From the NCBI RefSeq assembly GCF_947495735.1, contig NZ_CANMAA010000006.1, forward strand, positions 147,666-211,665: a stretch of DNA of 64,000 nucleotides, given 5' to 3'. This document shows positions 1 through 10,756 of the stretch, one piece after another; position 1 is the first letter of the stretch, and each line of letters starts with the position of its first letter. This DNA comes from an uncultured Pseudokineococcus sp. GTDB taxonomy: Bacteria > Actinomycetota > Actinomycetes > Actinomycetales > Quadrisphaeraceae. The notes beneath the pieces were generated by a model. That model was not told the origin of the DNA. It worked only from the letters and a program-made list of their open reading frames with translations, and ran no database searches. The position numbers and the translations under genes were made by a program.

Positions 1-173
1 GCGAGGGCTCCGGATCCGCCCACGGACGCCTCGGCAGGCGCTGCCCCCACCCACCCGGGCTCCCAGGCCCTCCACCACGCCCCACCGGCCTGCACCAGCC
101 GCTGCGGCTCTCTGACCTGCGCAGATGTCGCTCCGGGGGGGCCGCAGGGTGCGGAGAGGGGGCTCTGGCGGCG

Positions 174-201
174 TTGACGGTGGGGCGAAGTGGAGTACGG
201 T
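174..201 (+). promoter_or_regulatory. mraZ promoter (-35/-10)
   Basis: TTGACG at 174-179 and TACGGT at 196-201 are separated by 16 bp, a good housekeeping-sigma promoter about 85 bp before the mraZ start. The MraZ boxes overlap its spacer and -10, so repression by promoter occlusion is the obvious reading. Bases 1-173 hold nothing I can recognise as a gene. Confidence 0.7.
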
Positions 202-215
202 GGAGAACGTCGGAG
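181..215 (+). promoter_or_regulatory. MraZ operator: four 10-bp-spaced boxes
   Basis: TGGGG (181), TGGAG (191), TGGAG (201) and a degenerate CGGAG (211) recur at exactly 10-bp spacing. Direct TGGNG-type repeats separated by 5 bp upstream of mraZ are the known binding pattern of the MraZ ring, one box per helical turn. Their overlap with the promoter implies autorepression of the division cluster. Confidence 0.8.
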
Positions 216-285
216 CGGATGGGCGTCGGCAGCTCTCCCGAGCGAGGGGGAGGGCGGCCGGAGCCCTGCAGGGGAGGAGCGGCCG

Positions 286-717
286 GTGTTCCTCGGCACG
301 CACTCGCCCCGCCTCGACGACAAGGGCCGGCTGATCCTCCCCGCGAAGTTCCGGGACCAGCTGGCGGACGGTCTGGTGGTCACGAAGGGGCAGGAGCGCT
401 GCCTCTACGTGTTCCCGGAGCGGGCGTTCGAGGAGCTGCACGAGCAGCTCCGCCAGGCGCCCGTGACGAGCAAGCAGGCTCGGGACTACGCGCGCGTCCT
501 CCTCGCGGGGGCGTTCGACCAGGTCCCGGACCGGCAGGGGCGCATCACCGTGCCGCAGCCCCTGCGCACCTACGCGGGCCTCGACCGCGACGTCGTCGTG
601 ATCGGGGCCGGCACCCGCATCGAGGTGTGGGACGCCACCGCTTGGGAGGCCTACCTGGCCGAGCAGGAGGAGTCCTTCGCCAGCACCGCCGAGGAGGTCG
701 TGCCCGGCCTCTTCTGA
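286..717 (+). CDS. mraZ: Transcriptional regulator MraZ
   Basis: This is a 143-residue MraZ, the usual length, made of two SpoVT/AbrB-type swapped-hairpin halves. The first half begins [15 protein letters not shown] and the second contains [13 protein letters not shown]; these are the two DxxGR-type motifs of the family. I chose the GTG at 286 because the FLGTH motif follows directly and GGGGAGGAG (271-279) is an ideal ribosome site. Upstream in-frame codons reach back to 190 but look non-coding. MraZ binds DNA as a ring and represses its own operon, and the boxes lie just upstream. It is followed by a 317-bp gap before rsmH. Confidence 0.95.
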   Translation: MFLGTHSPRLDDKGRLILPAKFRDQLADGLVVTKGQERCLYVFPERAFEELHEQLRQAPVTSKQARDYARVLLAGAFDQVPDRQGRITVPQPLRTYAGLDRDVVVIGAGTRIEVWDATAWEAYLAEQEESFASTAEEVVPGLF

Positions 718-840
718 GCCGGTCCGGCTCCGTCGCCACCTCGTCGGGTGGTGCGGCTCCGGGTCCGTCCCTCGTCCGGGGCGCCGCGCCGCGCGCCTCC
801 CCGGGCGACAGGCCTCGGGCCTGCACGATCAGCAGCACGG

Positions 841-885
841 TGTGACGAGCGCCACAGCGCGTCACATCAGTCACGTCAGTCACAC
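841..885. repeat. Inverted TGTGAC/GTCACA plus 9-bp direct repeats in mraZ-rsmH gap
   Basis: The mraZ-rsmH gap (718-1034) has no credible gene. Inside it TGTGAC (841-846) faces GTCACA (861-866) across 14 bases. From 861 the sequence GTCACATCA, GTCACGTCA, GTCAC repeats with a 9-bp period. It could be a regulator site or an RNA hairpin ahead of rsmH; I cannot tell which. Confidence 0.35.
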
Positions 886-1034
886 GAGCACCACCCGGCG
901 CCCGGTCCGGCCTCCAGCCGCTCCTGCCGCCCCGGGTCCTGGCGCACTTCCCCGGCGCCAGGCACCGGGACCGGCCGGAGCGGATGGGGACCAGTCCCGG
1001 CGGCGGGACGCGGCGGACCAGGGAGGGGGCAGGC

Positions 1035-2144
1035 ATGGGCGAGACGCCCGACGCGTTCGTCCCCGCGCCCGCCCCGCACGAGCCGCTCCGCTCCGAGCAG
1101 CCCCTCCCGACGGCGCCCGAGCCGGCCCCGTCCGACCAGGACCTCTCCGGCGACCAGGGCCTCTCCGGGCCCGCGGGCGCCGAGCGCCACGTCTCCGTCC
1201 TCCTCGAGCGCTGCGTGGACCTCCTCGCGCCCGCGCTCACCGCGCCGGGCGCCGTCGTCGTCGACGCGACCCTCGGCCTGGGCGGCCACGCCGAGGCGCT
1301 GCTCCGCCGGTGCCCCGAGGCCGTCCTCGTCGGGCTGGACCGAGATCCCCAGGCCCTGGCCCTGGCCGCCGAGCGCCTCGCCCCCTTCGGGGACCGGGTG
1401 CACCTGGTCCGCACGGTCTTCGACGGCCTGCCCGACGCGCTCGCCGACCTGGGCGTGCGGGAGGTCTCCGGGGTGCTGTTCGACCTGGGCGTCTCCTCGC
1501 TGCAGCTCGACGAGGTGGAGCGGGGCTTCTCCTACGCCCGCGACGCCCCGCTGGACATGCGGATGGACCCGACGTCCGGCGTGACCGCCGCCGAGGTCCT
1601 GGCCACCTACGCCCCGCGCGACCTCGTGCGCGTCCTGCGCGAGTACGGCGAGGAGCGCTTCGCGAGCCGCATCGTCGAGCGGGTCGTCGCCGCCCGAGCC
1701 GGCGCGCCCCTGCGCACGACGCGCGAGCTGGCCGACCTGGTGCGCGACGCGGTGCCCGCCGCGACCCGGCGCACCGGGGGCAACCCCGCCAAGCGCACGT
1801 TCCAGGCGCTGCGCGTGGAGGTCAACGACGAGCTGGGCGCGCTGCGGCGCGCGCTGCCGGCCGCCGTGGACGCGCTCGCGGTCGGCGGCCGGGTCGCCGT
1901 CATGTCCTTCCAGTCGCTCGAGGACCGCATCACCAAGCAGGTGCTGGCCGCCGGTGCGGCGAGCACCTCCCCGCCCGACCTGCCGGTCGAGCTGCCCGAG
2001 CACGCGCCGCTGCTGCGCCTGCTCACCCGCGGCGCCGAGACGGCGCCCGAGCCCGAGACCACCCGCAACCCCCGTGCCGCCTCCGTGCGGCTGCGCGCCG
2101 CCGAGCGGCTGCGCGGGGGCAGCCTCCGAAGGAGCGCCGCATGA
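1035..2144 (+). CDS. rsmH: 16S rRNA (cytosine-1402-N4)-methyltransferase RsmH
   Basis: A 369-residue RsmH (MraW). It methylates N4 of C1402 in the 16S rRNA P-site using S-adenosylmethionine. The SAM-binding motif [16 protein letters not shown] is at about residues 75-90, followed by [21 protein letters not shown] and the C-terminal [16 protein letters not shown], all RsmH signatures. Residues 1-50 are a Pro/Glu-rich extension, common in actinobacteria. I chose ATG 1035 because GGGAGGGGG lies 6-7 nt ahead; an in-frame start at 984 has no such site. Its stop overlaps the ftsL start (ATGA). Confidence 0.95.
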   Translation: MGETPDAFVPAPAPHEPLRSEQPLPTAPEPAPSDQDLSGDQGLSGPAGAERHVSVLLERCVDLLAPALTAPGAVVVDATLGLGGHAEALLRRCPEAVLVGLDRDPQALALAAERLAPFGDRVHLVRTVFDGLPDALADLGVREVSGVLFDLGVSSLQLDEVERGFSYARDAPLDMRMDPTSGVTAAEVLATYAPRDLVRVLREYGEERFASRIVERVVAARAGAPLRTTRELADLVRDAVPAATRRTGGNPAKRTFQALRVEVNDELGALRRALPAAVDALAVGGRVAVMSFQSLEDRITKQVLAAGAASTSPPDLPVELPEHAPLLRLLTRGAETAPEPETTRNPRAASVRLRAAERLRGGSLRRSAA

Positions 2145-2839
2145 GCGCCACCAGCGCCGCGCGCGCCGTCCGGGCCGCCTCCGCCGCCCCCGCACGTCCC
2201 ATCGGGCCGCCCCGCGGCCGGACGGCCCGGCCCGGCGCCGCGCTCGCCCGCTCGGCGAGCAGCCGACCGGCCTCCCGCCCGGCGCCGTCGGCGCGGGCGG
2301 CCGCGCCGGCGCGCGAGGCCGCCGCGCCGCGGGTGCGCCTCGTCGCCCCGCCCGCCTCCTCGCGCCGGCGGCTGCCCTTCGGGGTGCTCTGCGGCGCGGT
2401 GCTGCTGCTCTCCCTGCTGGCCGTCCTCCTCCTCAACATCTCGCTGTCCCACGGCGCCTACGAGCTGCACGAGGTCCAGGCGCAGCAGCAGGACGCCGGG
2501 GAGCGGCGCCAGGCGCTGACCGAGCAGCTGGAGCGCACCCAGGCCCCGGACGAGCTCGGGCGCCGCGCGGCCGCGCTCGGGATGGTGCCGGCCGGCACGG
2601 CCGCGTTCGTGCACCTGCCCGACGGCGAGGTGATCGGAGCGCCGGAGGTCGCGCCCGAGGCGCCCGAGGCCGCGCAGGACGCGGCCGCCGTCGCCCCCGT
2701 GGACCCCGACGACGTCGCCGCCGACGAGCCGGCCCCCGCGGAGGGGGCGGCGACGGCCGCCGAGGCGGCGGGCACCGACGAGACCTCTGACGACCGCACC
2801 GCGGACGACGAGACCGGCGAGGAGAGCGCGCCCCGATGA
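2141..2839 (+). CDS. ftsL: Cell division protein FtsL (septum-formation protein)
   Basis: A 232-residue bitopic protein between rsmH and ftsI, the ftsL position. Residues 1-77 are basic, Ala/Pro/Arg-rich cytoplasm. One membrane segment spans about 79-100 ([20 protein letters not shown]). It is followed by a short periplasmic coiled coil rich in Gln/Glu ending [20 protein letters not shown], the conserved FtsL-like ending, then an acidic low-complexity tail to residue 232. FtsL with FtsB and FtsQ activates FtsWI. Sequence identity in this family is low, so the call rests on topology, the LGMVPA motif and position. It starts ATGA-coupled with a GGAG site at 2130. Confidence 0.85.
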   Translation: MSATSAARAVRAASAAPARPIGPPRGRTARPGAALARSASSRPASRPAPSARAAAPAREAAAPRVRLVAPPASSRRRLPFGVLCGAVLLLSLLAVLLLNISLSHGAYELHEVQAQQQDAGERRQALTEQLERTQAPDELGRRAAALGMVPAGTAAFVHLPDGEVIGAPEVAPEAPEAAQDAAAVAPVDPDDVAADEPAPAEGAATAAEAAGTDETSDDRTADDETGEESAPR

Positions 2840-4650
2840 CCGACCCGCACGCGACCCGCCCCGTCCGCCGGCCCGCCGGCGCGCCGCGCGCCTCGGCGCG
2901 GCCGCTGGTGCGCCCCGAGCGGCGCGCGCGGCTGATGCTCGCCCTCGTGCTCGCCGTCCTGGTCGTCTTCGCCGGGCGCCTGGTGCAGGTGCAGGCCGTG
3001 GACGCGGACGCCGTCGCCGAGCAGGCGCTCGTCGACCGCATGGGCCTGGAGCAGCCGCTGCTGGCCCAGCGCGGCGACATCGTCGACGCCGGCGGCCAGG
3101 TGCTCGCCACGAGCGTCGAGCGGCGCGACGTCATCGCCGACCCGTTCATCGTCGGCGAGTACCGGCGCGACGGCGAGGAGGGCGTGGCCGGCGTCGACGG
3201 CGCGGTCGAGGACCTGTCCGACCTGCTGGACGTCGACGAGGACGACGTGCGCGCCGCGCTCACGCGCGAGGGCACGCGCTGGAGCGTCGTCACGAAGGGC
3301 ATCACGCCGGAGCTGTGGGCCCGGGTGGCCGACCTCGGCGTCCCCGGCATCACCTCCGAGGCGCGGTGGACCCGCGCCTACCCGGGCGGGGACCTGGCCG
3401 GCAACGTGCTGGGCTACGTCGGCGGCGACGGCGGGAGCGGCCTGGCCGGCGTCGAGGCCGTCATGGAGGACGACCTGGCCGGGACCGACGGCATGCAGCG
3501 GGTCGAGCGCGGCCGCATGGGCCAGGCCATCCCCATGGGCGAGAGCCAGCGCGTCGAGCCCGTCCCGGGCTCGCAGGTCCAGCTGACCATCGAGCGCGAC
3601 CTGCAGTGGACGGCGCAGCAGCGCGCCGACGCCATGCGCGAGGAGGCCGACGCCGAGTGGGTCAGCGTCGTCGCGCTCGAGGTGGGCACGGGGCACGTGC
3701 TGGCCCTGGCCGAGTCGCCGACCGTCGCTCCCGAGGACTTCGCCTCGGCCGACCCGTCGGCCCTGGGCAGCCGGGCCGTCTCGGACGTCTTCGAGCCGGG
3801 CTCGACGAGCAAGGTCATCACGGCCGCGGCGGCGCTCGAGGAGGGCGTCGTCGAGCCGCTCGAGCAGTTCGAGGTCCCCTACACCTGGGAGGCCTCCAAC
3901 GGGCAGAGCTTCCGCGACTCCCACCAGCACGACCTCGAGAGGCTGACCTTCGCGGGGATCCTCGGCGAGTCGTCCAACACGGGCACGGTGCGGGTCGGGG
4001 AGAGGCTCACCCGCGACCAGCGGCACGACTACATGCGGCGCTTCGGCTTCGGGGAGCGGACGGGCATCGAGCTCCCCGGCGAGACGGCGGGCATCCTCGC
4101 GGCGGCCGACGACTGGGACTCCCGCCAGCAGTACACGGTGCTCTTCGGCCAGGGGGTCTCGGTCAACGCCCTCCAGGCCGCGGAGGTGTACGCCACCATC
4201 GCGAACGACGGGGTGCGCATCCCGCCGCGGCTGGTGACCGGGACCGTCGACCCCGACGGCGCCGAGCACCCCGCGAAGGACCCCGCCGGCGTGCGCGTCG
4301 TGAGCCGCGAGACCGCTCAGCAGGTCTCGACGATGCTCGAGGGCGTCGTCGCCGACGGCACCGGGGACAACGCCGCGATCCCGGGCTACCGCGTGGCCGG
4401 CAAGACGGGCACGGCGGAGGCGCCGGACGACCGCGGCGGGTACACCGGCTACACGGGCTCCTTCATCGGCTACGCGCCCGCGGACGACCCCGAGGTGGTC
4501 GTCGCGGTGATCGTGCAGCGGCCCACGAACGGGTTCTACGGCGGCCAGGTGGCCGCACCGGTCTTCAAGGACGTCATGAGCTACGCGCTCACCGCGCGCA
4601 GCGCGATGCCCTCGTCCGAGCCCGCCCGCCTGTACCCCCAGACCTGGTGA
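2836..4650 (+). CDS. ftsI: Septal peptidoglycan transpeptidase FtsI (PBP3)
   Basis: A 604-residue class B penicillin-binding protein. One membrane anchor lies at about residues 32-50, then the pedestal domain (QRGDIVDAGGQVLATS), then the transpeptidase domain with all three active-site motifs: S323-T-S-K326 (nucleophile and base), S379-S-N381 and K523-T-G525. It cross-links stem peptides at the septum as partner of FtsW. The ATG at 2836 overlaps the ftsL stop (ATGA). Beta-lactams acylate the nucleophile S323. No PASTA domain is seen at the C-terminus, which ends soon after the transpeptidase domain. Confidence 0.96.
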   Translation: MTDPHATRPVRRPAGAPRASARPLVRPERRARLMLALVLAVLVVFAGRLVQVQAVDADAVAEQALVDRMGLEQPLLAQRGDIVDAGGQVLATSVERRDVIADPFIVGEYRRDGEEGVAGVDGAVEDLSDLLDVDEDDVRAALTREGTRWSVVTKGITPELWARVADLGVPGITSEARWTRAYPGGDLAGNVLGYVGGDGGSGLAGVEAVMEDDLAGTDGMQRVERGRMGQAIPMGESQRVEPVPGSQVQLTIERDLQWTAQQRADAMREEADAEWVSVVALEVGTGHVLALAESPTVAPEDFASADPSALGSRAVSDVFEPGSTSKVITAAAALEEGVVEPLEQFEVPYTWEASNGQSFRDSHQHDLERLTFAGILGESSNTGTVRVGERLTRDQRHDYMRRFGFGERTGIELPGETAGILAAADDWDSRQQYTVLFGQGVSVNALQAAEVYATIANDGVRIPPRLVTGTVDPDGAEHPAKDPAGVRVVSRETAQQVSTMLEGVVADGTGDNAAIPGYRVAGKTGTAEAPDDRGGYTGYTGSFIGYAPADDPEVVVAVIVQRPTNGFYGGQVAAPVFKDVMSYALTARSAMPSSEPARLYPQTW

Positions 4651-4714
4651 GCCGCGCCCCAGGGAGCCCGGCGTCGCGCCCCGCGGCAGCACCGGGGACG
4701 CCGTCCCGCGCCGG

Positions 4715-4720
4715 TAGCCT
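4715..4720 (+). promoter_or_regulatory. Leaderless-type -10 for murE
   Basis: TAGCCT ends exactly 6 nt before the murE GTG at 4727, so transcription would start at or within 1-2 nt of the start codon. No ribosome site precedes this GTG. No -35 match is obvious. Confidence 0.5.
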
Positions 4721-4726
4721 CGCCGC

Positions 4727-6559
4727 GTGCCCCACCCGACCGGCCCCGCTCCGACCGACCCGGCTCCGACGGACCCCGACGGGATCGACCCCGACCCGAC
4801 CGACCCGGGCCCGACCGACCCCGGTCCCGGCGGCGGCTCCGGGCCTGGTGGCTCGGGTCCTGGTGCCTCCGGTCCCGGTGGCTCGGGGACGACGGTGACG
4901 GGCCGGGGTGCGCAGGGTCCCGCGGTGGCCCTGGACGACCTCGTCGCGGTCCTGCCCGGTGCCCGGGTCACCGGGGACGCCGCGGGCGTCGTCGTGCGCG
5001 GCGCCGTGCTGGACTCGCGCGCCGTGCGCCCGGGCGACCTCTACGCCGCCCTCCCGGGGGCGCGCGCCCACGGGGCGGACTTCACCGCCGCCGCGGTCGC
5101 CGCCGGGGCCTCGTGCGTGCTCACCGACCCCCGCGGCGCCGAGCGCGCGGGCGCGCCGGGGGTGCCCGTCGTCGTGGTCGAGGACCCCCGCGCCGTCCTC
5201 GGCGACCTGGCCGCGCGCGTGCACGGCACCGGGGTGCACGCGGGGAGCGGGCCCGCCGGCGGCCGTGGCCCGGTGCTGCTCGGCATCACCGGCACCAACG
5301 GCAAGACGACCACGGCCTACCTCCTCGAGGGCGCCCTGTCGGCGCTGGGCCGCACGACCGGCCTGGTCGGCACGGTCGAGACGCGCGTCGCGGGGGAGGT
5401 CGTCGCGAGCACGCGCACGACGCCCGAGGCGCCGGACCTGCACGCCCTGCTGGCGCGCATGGCGCGGGCCGGCGTGGAGGTCGCGGCCCTCGAGGTGTCC
5501 AGCCACGCGCTGGTCCTGCACCGCGTGGACGGCGCGGTGGTCGACGTCGCCGCCTTCACCAACCTGTCCCAGGACCACCTCGACTTCCACGACGACCTCG
5601 AGGACTACTTCGCGGCCAAGGCGTCCCTCTTCACGCCGCAGCGCGCGCGGCGGGGCGTCGTCGTCGTCGACGACGCCTGGGGCCGGCGGCTGGCGGCCAC
5701 GGCCTCGGTGCCCGTGGTGACGGTGGCCACGGCGCCCGGGCAGGACGCGGACTGGACGGCGCGCGACCTCGTGGTCGAGGGGACCGGCACCCGCTTCGTG
5801 CTCGTCGGCCCGGACGGGCGTCGCCTCGACCTGCGCGCCCCGCTGCCCGGCGCCTTCAACGTCGCCAACACGGCGCTCGCGGCGGTCGTGCTCCTCGAGG
5901 CGGCCCCCCTGCTCGAGGGCGGGACGAGCGCCGAGGACGTCGCCGCGGGGCTCGCCCGCGCGGGGGCGGTGCCCGGGCGGCTGGAGGTCGTGGCTCCCCC
6001 CGGCGCGCCGGACGGCGGCGCGCCGGACGGGCGCGCCCCCGGTGAGGGCCCGCCCCGCGTCCTCGTGGACTACGCGCACACGCCCGACGCGGTCGCGGCG
6101 GCGCTGGCCGCCGTGCGCCCCAGCACCACCGGCCGCCTCGTCGTCGTGCTGGGCGCGGGCGGCGACCGCGACCGCAGCAAGCGCGGGCCCATGGGCGCCG
6201 CCGCGGCCCGGCACGCCGACGTCGTCGTCGTCACCGACGACAACCCGCGCTCGGAGGACCCCGCGGCCGTCCGGGCCGCCGTCCTCGCTGGCGCCACCGC
6301 GCCGGGGCCGGAGTCGTCCGGGCGGGCGGCGCCGCAGGTGCTCGAGGTCGCCGACCGGGCGAGCGCCATCCGCGCCGCGCTCGACGCCGCGGGCCCCGGC
6401 GGCACGGTGCTGGTGGCCGGCAAGGGCCACGAGCGCGGCCAGGAGGTCGCCGGCGTGGTCCACCCCTTCGACGACCGGGACGAGGTCCGCGCGGCCCTGG
6501 CCGCCGCGGCGCGGGCCGCTGCGGTCCAGGCCGCCCCGGACGAGAGCGAGAGCGCATGA
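4727..6559 (+). CDS. murE: UDP-MurNAc-tripeptide synthetase MurE
   Basis: A 610-residue Mur ligase. The first 65 residues are Pro/Asp/Gly-rich low complexity absent from typical MurE (about 490-530 aa). The uridine-binding domain follows (about 66-180), then the ATP loop GTNGKTTT (189-196), then the central and C-terminal domains. The motif DDNPRSEDP near the C-terminus is the meso-diaminopimelate-binding signature, so DAP rather than lysine is predicted as the third residue. Start GTG 4727 sits 6 nt after a -10-like TAGCCT, 76 bp after ftsI. Starting at the low-complexity end is unusual; an internal start is possible. Confidence 0.93.
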   Translation: MPHPTGPAPTDPAPTDPDGIDPDPTDPGPTDPGPGGGSGPGGSGPGASGPGGSGTTVTGRGAQGPAVALDDLVAVLPGARVTGDAAGVVVRGAVLDSRAVRPGDLYAALPGARAHGADFTAAAVAAGASCVLTDPRGAERAGAPGVPVVVVEDPRAVLGDLAARVHGTGVHAGSGPAGGRGPVLLGITGTNGKTTTAYLLEGALSALGRTTGLVGTVETRVAGEVVASTRTTPEAPDLHALLARMARAGVEVAALEVSSHALVLHRVDGAVVDVAAFTNLSQDHLDFHDDLEDYFAAKASLFTPQRARRGVVVVDDAWGRRLAATASVPVVTVATAPGQDADWTARDLVVEGTGTRFVLVGPDGRRLDLRAPLPGAFNVANTALAAVVLLEAAPLLEGGTSAEDVAAGLARAGAVPGRLEVVAPPGAPDGGAPDGRAPGEGPPRVLVDYAHTPDAVAAALAAVRPSTTGRLVVVLGAGGDRDRSKRGPMGAAAARHADVVVVTDDNPRSEDPAAVRAAVLAGATAPGPESSGRAAPQVLEVADRASAIRAALDAAGPGGTVLVAGKGHERGQEVAGVVHPFDDRDEVRAALAAAARAAAVQAAPDESESA

Positions 6560-8079
6560 TCCCCCTGTCCCCGCAGCGCCTGGCCGAGGTCGTCGGGGGG
6601 GTGCTGCACGCCCCCGACGACGAGGGCGCCGCCCTGCCCGAGGTCACCGGACCCGCGGCCACCGACTCGCGCGAGGTGGTCCCCGGCGGCCTGTTCGTGG
6701 CCCGCGCCGGCGAGCAGGCGGACGGCCACGACTTCGTGGCGGCCGCGCACGCGGCGGGCGCCGCCGCCAGCCTCGTCGCGCGTCCCGTCGCCGGCGCCGA
6801 CGGGGCCCTGCTCGGCCCCCAGGTGGTCGTCCCCGACGTGCAGGTCGCCTTCGAGGCCCTCGCGCACCGGGCCGTGGCCGCGCTGAAGGACCGCGGGGCG
6901 GTCGTCGTCGGCGTCACCGGCAGCGCCGGGAAGACCACGACGAAGGACCTGCTGGCCGCGCTGCTCGCCGAGCTCGGCCCCACGACCGCGACGCCGAGGT
7001 CCTACAACGGCGAGGTCGGACTGCCCCTGACGGTGCTGTCGGCCGACGAGCGCACCCGTCACCTGGTGCTGGAGATGGGCGCGCGCGGCGTCGGCCACAT
7101 CGCGGCCCTGTGCCGGGTCGCGCCGCCGGACGTCGCCGTCGTCCTCAACGTCGGCTCCGCGCACGTCGGGGAGTTCGGGTCGGTCGACGCCGTGGAGCGC
7201 GCCAAGGGCGAGCTGCCCGAGGCCGTCGGCGAGGGCGGGGCCGTGGTCCTGGACGTCGACGACGAGCGGGTGGCCCGCATGGCCGGCCGCACGCGCGGCG
7301 CCGTCCTCCCCGTCCGCGCGAGCGGCTCCGGCGAGGGCGCCGCGGTCTGGGCGCAGGACGTCGACCTCGACGCCGGCGGCCGTGCGGTCTTCCGCCTGCG
7401 CTCCCGCCTCGGGGCGCCCGAGGGCGCCGAGCCGCGCGAGGCCCGCGTGGCGCTGCGCCTGGTGGGCGAGCACCACGTCGCCAACGCCGTGGCCGCCGCC
7501 GCGGTGGCCCTGCACCTGGGCCTCGCGCTGGACCGGGTGGCGTCGGTGCTGTCCACCACGGCCGCGGCCAGCCGCTTCCGGATGGAGGTCGTGGAGCGCT
7601 CCGACGGCGTCACCGTCGTCAACGACGCCTACAACGCCAACCCCGAGTCGGTGCGCGCGGCGCTGAAGGCCCTGGTGTCGCTGCGGCGCGGGCCGGACGG
7701 CCGCGAGCGCCGCACCTGGGCCGTGCTGGGCGAGATGCTCGAGCTCGGCGACGCGAGCACGACCGAGCACGAACTGGTCGGGCGCCTCGCGGTGCGACTG
7801 AACGTCTCCCACCTCGTCGCCGTCGGGCCGGGCGCCCGCGCCGTGCACTCCGGCGCCCAGCACGAGGGCTCCTGGGGCGACGAGGCGGTCCACGTCGCCG
7901 ACGCGGGCGAGGCGCTCGCGCTCCTGCGCGAGGAGCTGCGACCGGGCGACGTCGTCCTCGTGAAGTCCTCGAACGCGGCCGGCCTCCGCGCCCTCGGCGA
8001 GCAGCTGGTGGCCGACGCGCCGCCCACGGCGGCGAGCCCCTCCGCGACGACGGCGGGGGAGGGGGCCGCCCCGTGCTGA
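6556..8079 (+). CDS. murF: UDP-MurNAc-pentapeptide synthetase MurF
   Basis: A 507-residue Mur ligase that adds D-Ala-D-Ala to UDP-MurNAc-tripeptide. The N-terminal domain with [14 protein letters not shown] is typical of MurF. The ATP loop is GSAGKTTTK with K126, followed by the MurF-type [17 protein letters not shown] and the C-terminal [20 protein letters not shown] 6556 overlaps the murE stop (ATGA). The gene is slightly longer than average because of loops near residues 240-300. Its end overlaps mraY by 7 bp (GTGCTGA). Confidence 0.96.
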   Translation: MIPLSPQRLAEVVGGVLHAPDDEGAALPEVTGPAATDSREVVPGGLFVARAGEQADGHDFVAAAHAAGAAASLVARPVAGADGALLGPQVVVPDVQVAFEALAHRAVAALKDRGAVVVGVTGSAGKTTTKDLLAALLAELGPTTATPRSYNGEVGLPLTVLSADERTRHLVLEMGARGVGHIAALCRVAPPDVAVVLNVGSAHVGEFGSVDAVERAKGELPEAVGEGGAVVLDVDDERVARMAGRTRGAVLPVRASGSGEGAAVWAQDVDLDAGGRAVFRLRSRLGAPEGAEPREARVALRLVGEHHVANAVAAAAVALHLGLALDRVASVLSTTAAASRFRMEVVERSDGVTVVNDAYNANPESVRAALKALVSLRRGPDGRERRTWAVLGEMLELGDASTTEHELVGRLAVRLNVSHLVAVGPGARAVHSGAQHEGSWGDEAVHVADAGEALALLREELRPGDVVLVKSSNAAGLRALGEQLVADAPPTAASPSATTAGEGAAPC

Positions 8080-9164
8080 CCGTCCTCGTCGCCGCGGCGC
8101 TCGCCCTGGTGCTCTCCCTGCTCGGCACGCCCGTCTTCATCCGGTGGCTCGTGCGCCAGGGCTACGGCCAGTTCATCCGCGACGACGGCCCCACCTCGCA
8201 CAAGACCAAGCGCGGCACCCCCACCATGGGCGGCGTCGTCATCGTCGCCGCGACGGTGCTCGCCTACCTCGTGGCGCACCTGGTGACGCTCGACGCGCCG
8301 ACGGCGTCGGGGCTGCTCGTGCTGCTGCTCATGACCGGTCTGGGGGTCGTGGGCTTCCTGGACGACTACATCAAGATCTCCAAGCAGCGCAGCCTGGGCC
8401 TGCGGAGCCTGCCCAAGCTGCTCGGGCAGATCGCGGTGGCGGTGGTCTTCGCCGTCCTCGCGCTCCAGTTCCCCAACGAGCGCTTCCGCACGCCGGCCTC
8501 GACGAGCATCAGCTTCATCCGCGACACCGGGATCGACCTCGCCTTCGCGGGTGCGCTCGTCGGCACGGTGCTGTTCGTCCTCTGGGCGCTGCTCATGGTC
8601 GCGGGCGCGAGCAACGGGGTGAACCTCACCGACGGGCTCGACGGCCTGGCGACCGGCGCCACCACCGCCGTCGCCGGGTCCTACCTGCTCATCGGGGTCT
8701 GGCAGTCCAACCAGAGCTGCCAGGTCGTGGCCGCGGCGGGGCCGAACTGCTACGAGGTGCGCGACCCCCGCGACCTCGCCGTCGTCGCCGCCGCGCTCAT
8801 GGGGGCCTGCTTCGGCTTCCTGTGGTGGAACGCCTCGCCCGCCAAGATCTTCATGGGCGACACCGGCTCCCTCGCGCTCGGCGGCGCGCTGGCCGGTCTC
8901 GCGATCCTGTCGCGCACGGAGCTGCTGCTGGTCCTGCTGGGCGGCCTCTTCGTCATCATCACGCTGTCCGTGGTCATCCAGGTCGGCTCCTTCAAGCTCA
9001 CCGGCAGACGGGTCTTCCGCATGGCGCCCCTGCAGCACCACTTCGAGCTCGCCGGCTGGGCCGAGGTGACCATCGTCATCCGCTTCTGGATCGTCGCGGT
9101 GCTCTTCGCGGCCCTGGGGCTCGGCATCTTCTACGCCGAGTGGGTCGTGGGGACGGGCCTGTGA
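8073..9164 (+). CDS. mraY: Phospho-MurNAc-pentapeptide translocase MraY
   Basis: A 363-residue polytopic membrane enzyme with about ten helices. It transfers phospho-MurNAc-pentapeptide from UDP to undecaprenyl phosphate, giving lipid I. The magnesium-binding aspartates are D97-D98 in [29 protein letters not shown] and the C-terminal [10 protein letters not shown] follow; all are family signatures. The GTG at 8073 is inside the murF stop region (GTGCTGA), with GGGGGAGGGGG as ribosome site. The C-terminal stop overlaps murD by GTGA. Confidence 0.97.
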   Translation: MLTVLVAAALALVLSLLGTPVFIRWLVRQGYGQFIRDDGPTSHKTKRGTPTMGGVVIVAATVLAYLVAHLVTLDAPTASGLLVLLLMTGLGVVGFLDDYIKISKQRSLGLRSLPKLLGQIAVAVVFAVLALQFPNERFRTPASTSISFIRDTGIDLAFAGALVGTVLFVLWALLMVAGASNGVNLTDGLDGLATGATTAVAGSYLLIGVWQSNQSCQVVAAAGPNCYEVRDPRDLAVVAAALMGACFGFLWWNASPAKIFMGDTGSLALGGALAGLAILSRTELLLVLLGGLFVIITLSVVIQVGSFKLTGRRVFRMAPLQHHFELAGWAEVTIVIRFWIVAVLFAALGLGIFYAEWVVGTGL

Positions 9165-10753
9165 GCTCGCCGGAGCGAGCGGGCGCCCAGCTCGAGACCC
9201 CGCGCACGGCCGCCCTCGTCGACGCCGGCTCGGAGTGGGCCGGGCTGCGGGTCGTCGTCGCGGGCCTCGGCACCTCGGGCTTCGCCGCGGCCGACGCCCT
9301 CGCCCAGCGCGGGGCGCGCGTGCTCGTCGTCGACGCGCGCGACGGCGACGACGAGCGGGAGAAGGCGCGCGTCCTGGACGTCATGGACGTCCGCGCCGCG
9401 CTCGGGGCCGACGCGGCAGCCGCTCTGGGCGGCGACCTCCCGCAGGTCGACGGCGCGGCGGCGGACCTCGTCGTCACCTCGCCCGGGTGGCGGCCCACCG
9501 CCCCCCTGCTGGCGGCGGCCGCCGCGGCCGGCGTCCCCGTGTGGGGCGACGTCGAGCTGGCCTGGCGCCTGCAGCCGGCCACCGGCCGCGCGCCCTGGCT
9601 GGCGATCACGGGCACCAACGGCAAGACGACGACGACGCGGATGCTCGCGGCGATGCTCTCGGCCGCGGGGCTGCGGACCGCCGCCGTCGGCAACGTGGGC
9701 GTCCCGGTGCTGCACGCCGTCGTGGACCCGGTGCCCTACGACGTCCTCGCCGTGGAGCTCTCCAGCTACCAGCTGCACTGGTCCTCCTCGATCGCGGCGC
9801 AGTCGGCGGCCGTGCTCAACCTGGCGCCGGACCACCTGGACTGGCACGGCGGCATGGACGCGTACGCGGGCGCCAAGGGCCGCATCTACGAGGGCGTCGA
9901 GCGCGCGTGCGTCTACAGCGTCGCGGACCCGGCCACGGAGGCGCTCGTGCGCGAGGCCGACGTGGTCCAGGGCGCCCGCGCGATCGGCGTCACCCTGGGC
10001 GTCCCGGCGATCGGCATGCTCGGCGTCGTCGAGGACGTCCTGGCCGACCGGGCCTTCGTGGAGGGGCGGGCGGACTCGGCGGCCGAGCTCGGCACGCTCG
10101 AGGACCTCCTCGGCGCCTCGGGGGGCACCGGTCCGGCCCCGCACGTCGTGGAGGACGCGCTCGCGGCCGCGGCGCTGGCCCGCTCCCACGGGGTGGAGCC
10201 GGCCGCGGTGCGCGCCGCGCTGCGCGGGTACCGCCCGGACGCGCACCGCATCGCCCTCGTCGGCGAGGCCGGCGGCGTGCGTTGGGTGGACGACTCCAAG
10301 GCCACCAACCCCCACGCGGCGTCGGCCTCCCTGACGGCGTACGACCCCGTGGTGTGGGTCGCCGGAGGGCTGCCGAAGGGCGCCGTCTTCGACGAGCTCG
10401 TCGCACGGCACGCCGCCCGCCTGCGCGCGGTGGTGCTGGTCGGCGTCGACCGCGAGCCGCTGCGCGGGGCGCTGCGGCGACACGCCCCCGAGGTCCCCGT
10501 CGTCGAGGTCGAGGAGCCCGAGACTGCGGCCGTGGCAGACCTCGCAGCGGCCGGTGGCGCGCCCCTCACGGGGCGCGCGGTGATGGAGCGCGCCGTCGCG
10601 CTGGCGGGCGAGCTCGCCCGGCCCGGCGACGTCGTCCTGCTGGCGCCCGCCAGCGCCTCCATGGACCAGTTCACCGACTACGGCGCGCGCGGCGACGCCT
10701 TCGCCGCCGCGGTCCGCGGCCGGATCGCCGGCGCCGCGGGCGGGGGGCGCTGA
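9161..10753 (+). CDS. murD: UDP-MurNAc-L-Ala:D-Glu ligase MurD
   Basis: A 530-residue Mur ligase that adds D-glutamate to UDP-MurNAc-L-Ala. The N-terminal Rossmann part contains [17 protein letters not shown]. The ATP loop is [12 protein letters not shown] (about residue 149), and [10 protein letters not shown], the MurD-specific central motif, follows. The C-terminal domain has [13 protein letters not shown]. It is longer than the usual 450 aa because of an N-terminal lead of about 25 residues and an insertion around residues 265-330. The start is GTG in a GTGA overlap with mraY. Confidence 0.96.
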   Translation: MSSPERAGAQLETPRTAALVDAGSEWAGLRVVVAGLGTSGFAAADALAQRGARVLVVDARDGDDEREKARVLDVMDVRAALGADAAAALGGDLPQVDGAAADLVVTSPGWRPTAPLLAAAAAAGVPVWGDVELAWRLQPATGRAPWLAITGTNGKTTTTRMLAAMLSAAGLRTAAVGNVGVPVLHAVVDPVPYDVLAVELSSYQLHWSSSIAAQSAAVLNLAPDHLDWHGGMDAYAGAKGRIYEGVERACVYSVADPATEALVREADVVQGARAIGVTLGVPAIGMLGVVEDVLADRAFVEGRADSAAELGTLEDLLGASGGTGPAPHVVEDALAAAALARSHGVEPAAVRAALRGYRPDAHRIALVGEAGGVRWVDDSKATNPHAASASLTAYDPVVWVAGGLPKGAVFDELVARHAARLRAVVLVGVDREPLRGALRRHAPEVPVVEVEEPETAAVADLAAAGGAPLTGRAVMERAVALAGELARPGDVVLLAPASASMDQFTDYGARGDAFAAAVRGRIAGAAGGGR

Positions 10754-10756
10754 GCC

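Noticed and set aside
190..285. N-terminal extension of mraZ starting at ATG/GTG 190
   Set aside because: It would begin inside the MraZ boxes and promoter; the GTG at 286 has a strong ribosome site and the conserved N-terminus.
2458..4971. 837-codon minus-strand frame opposite ftsL/ftsI
   Set aside because: Shadow of ftsI; repetitive Pro/Gly/Arg composition and no motifs.
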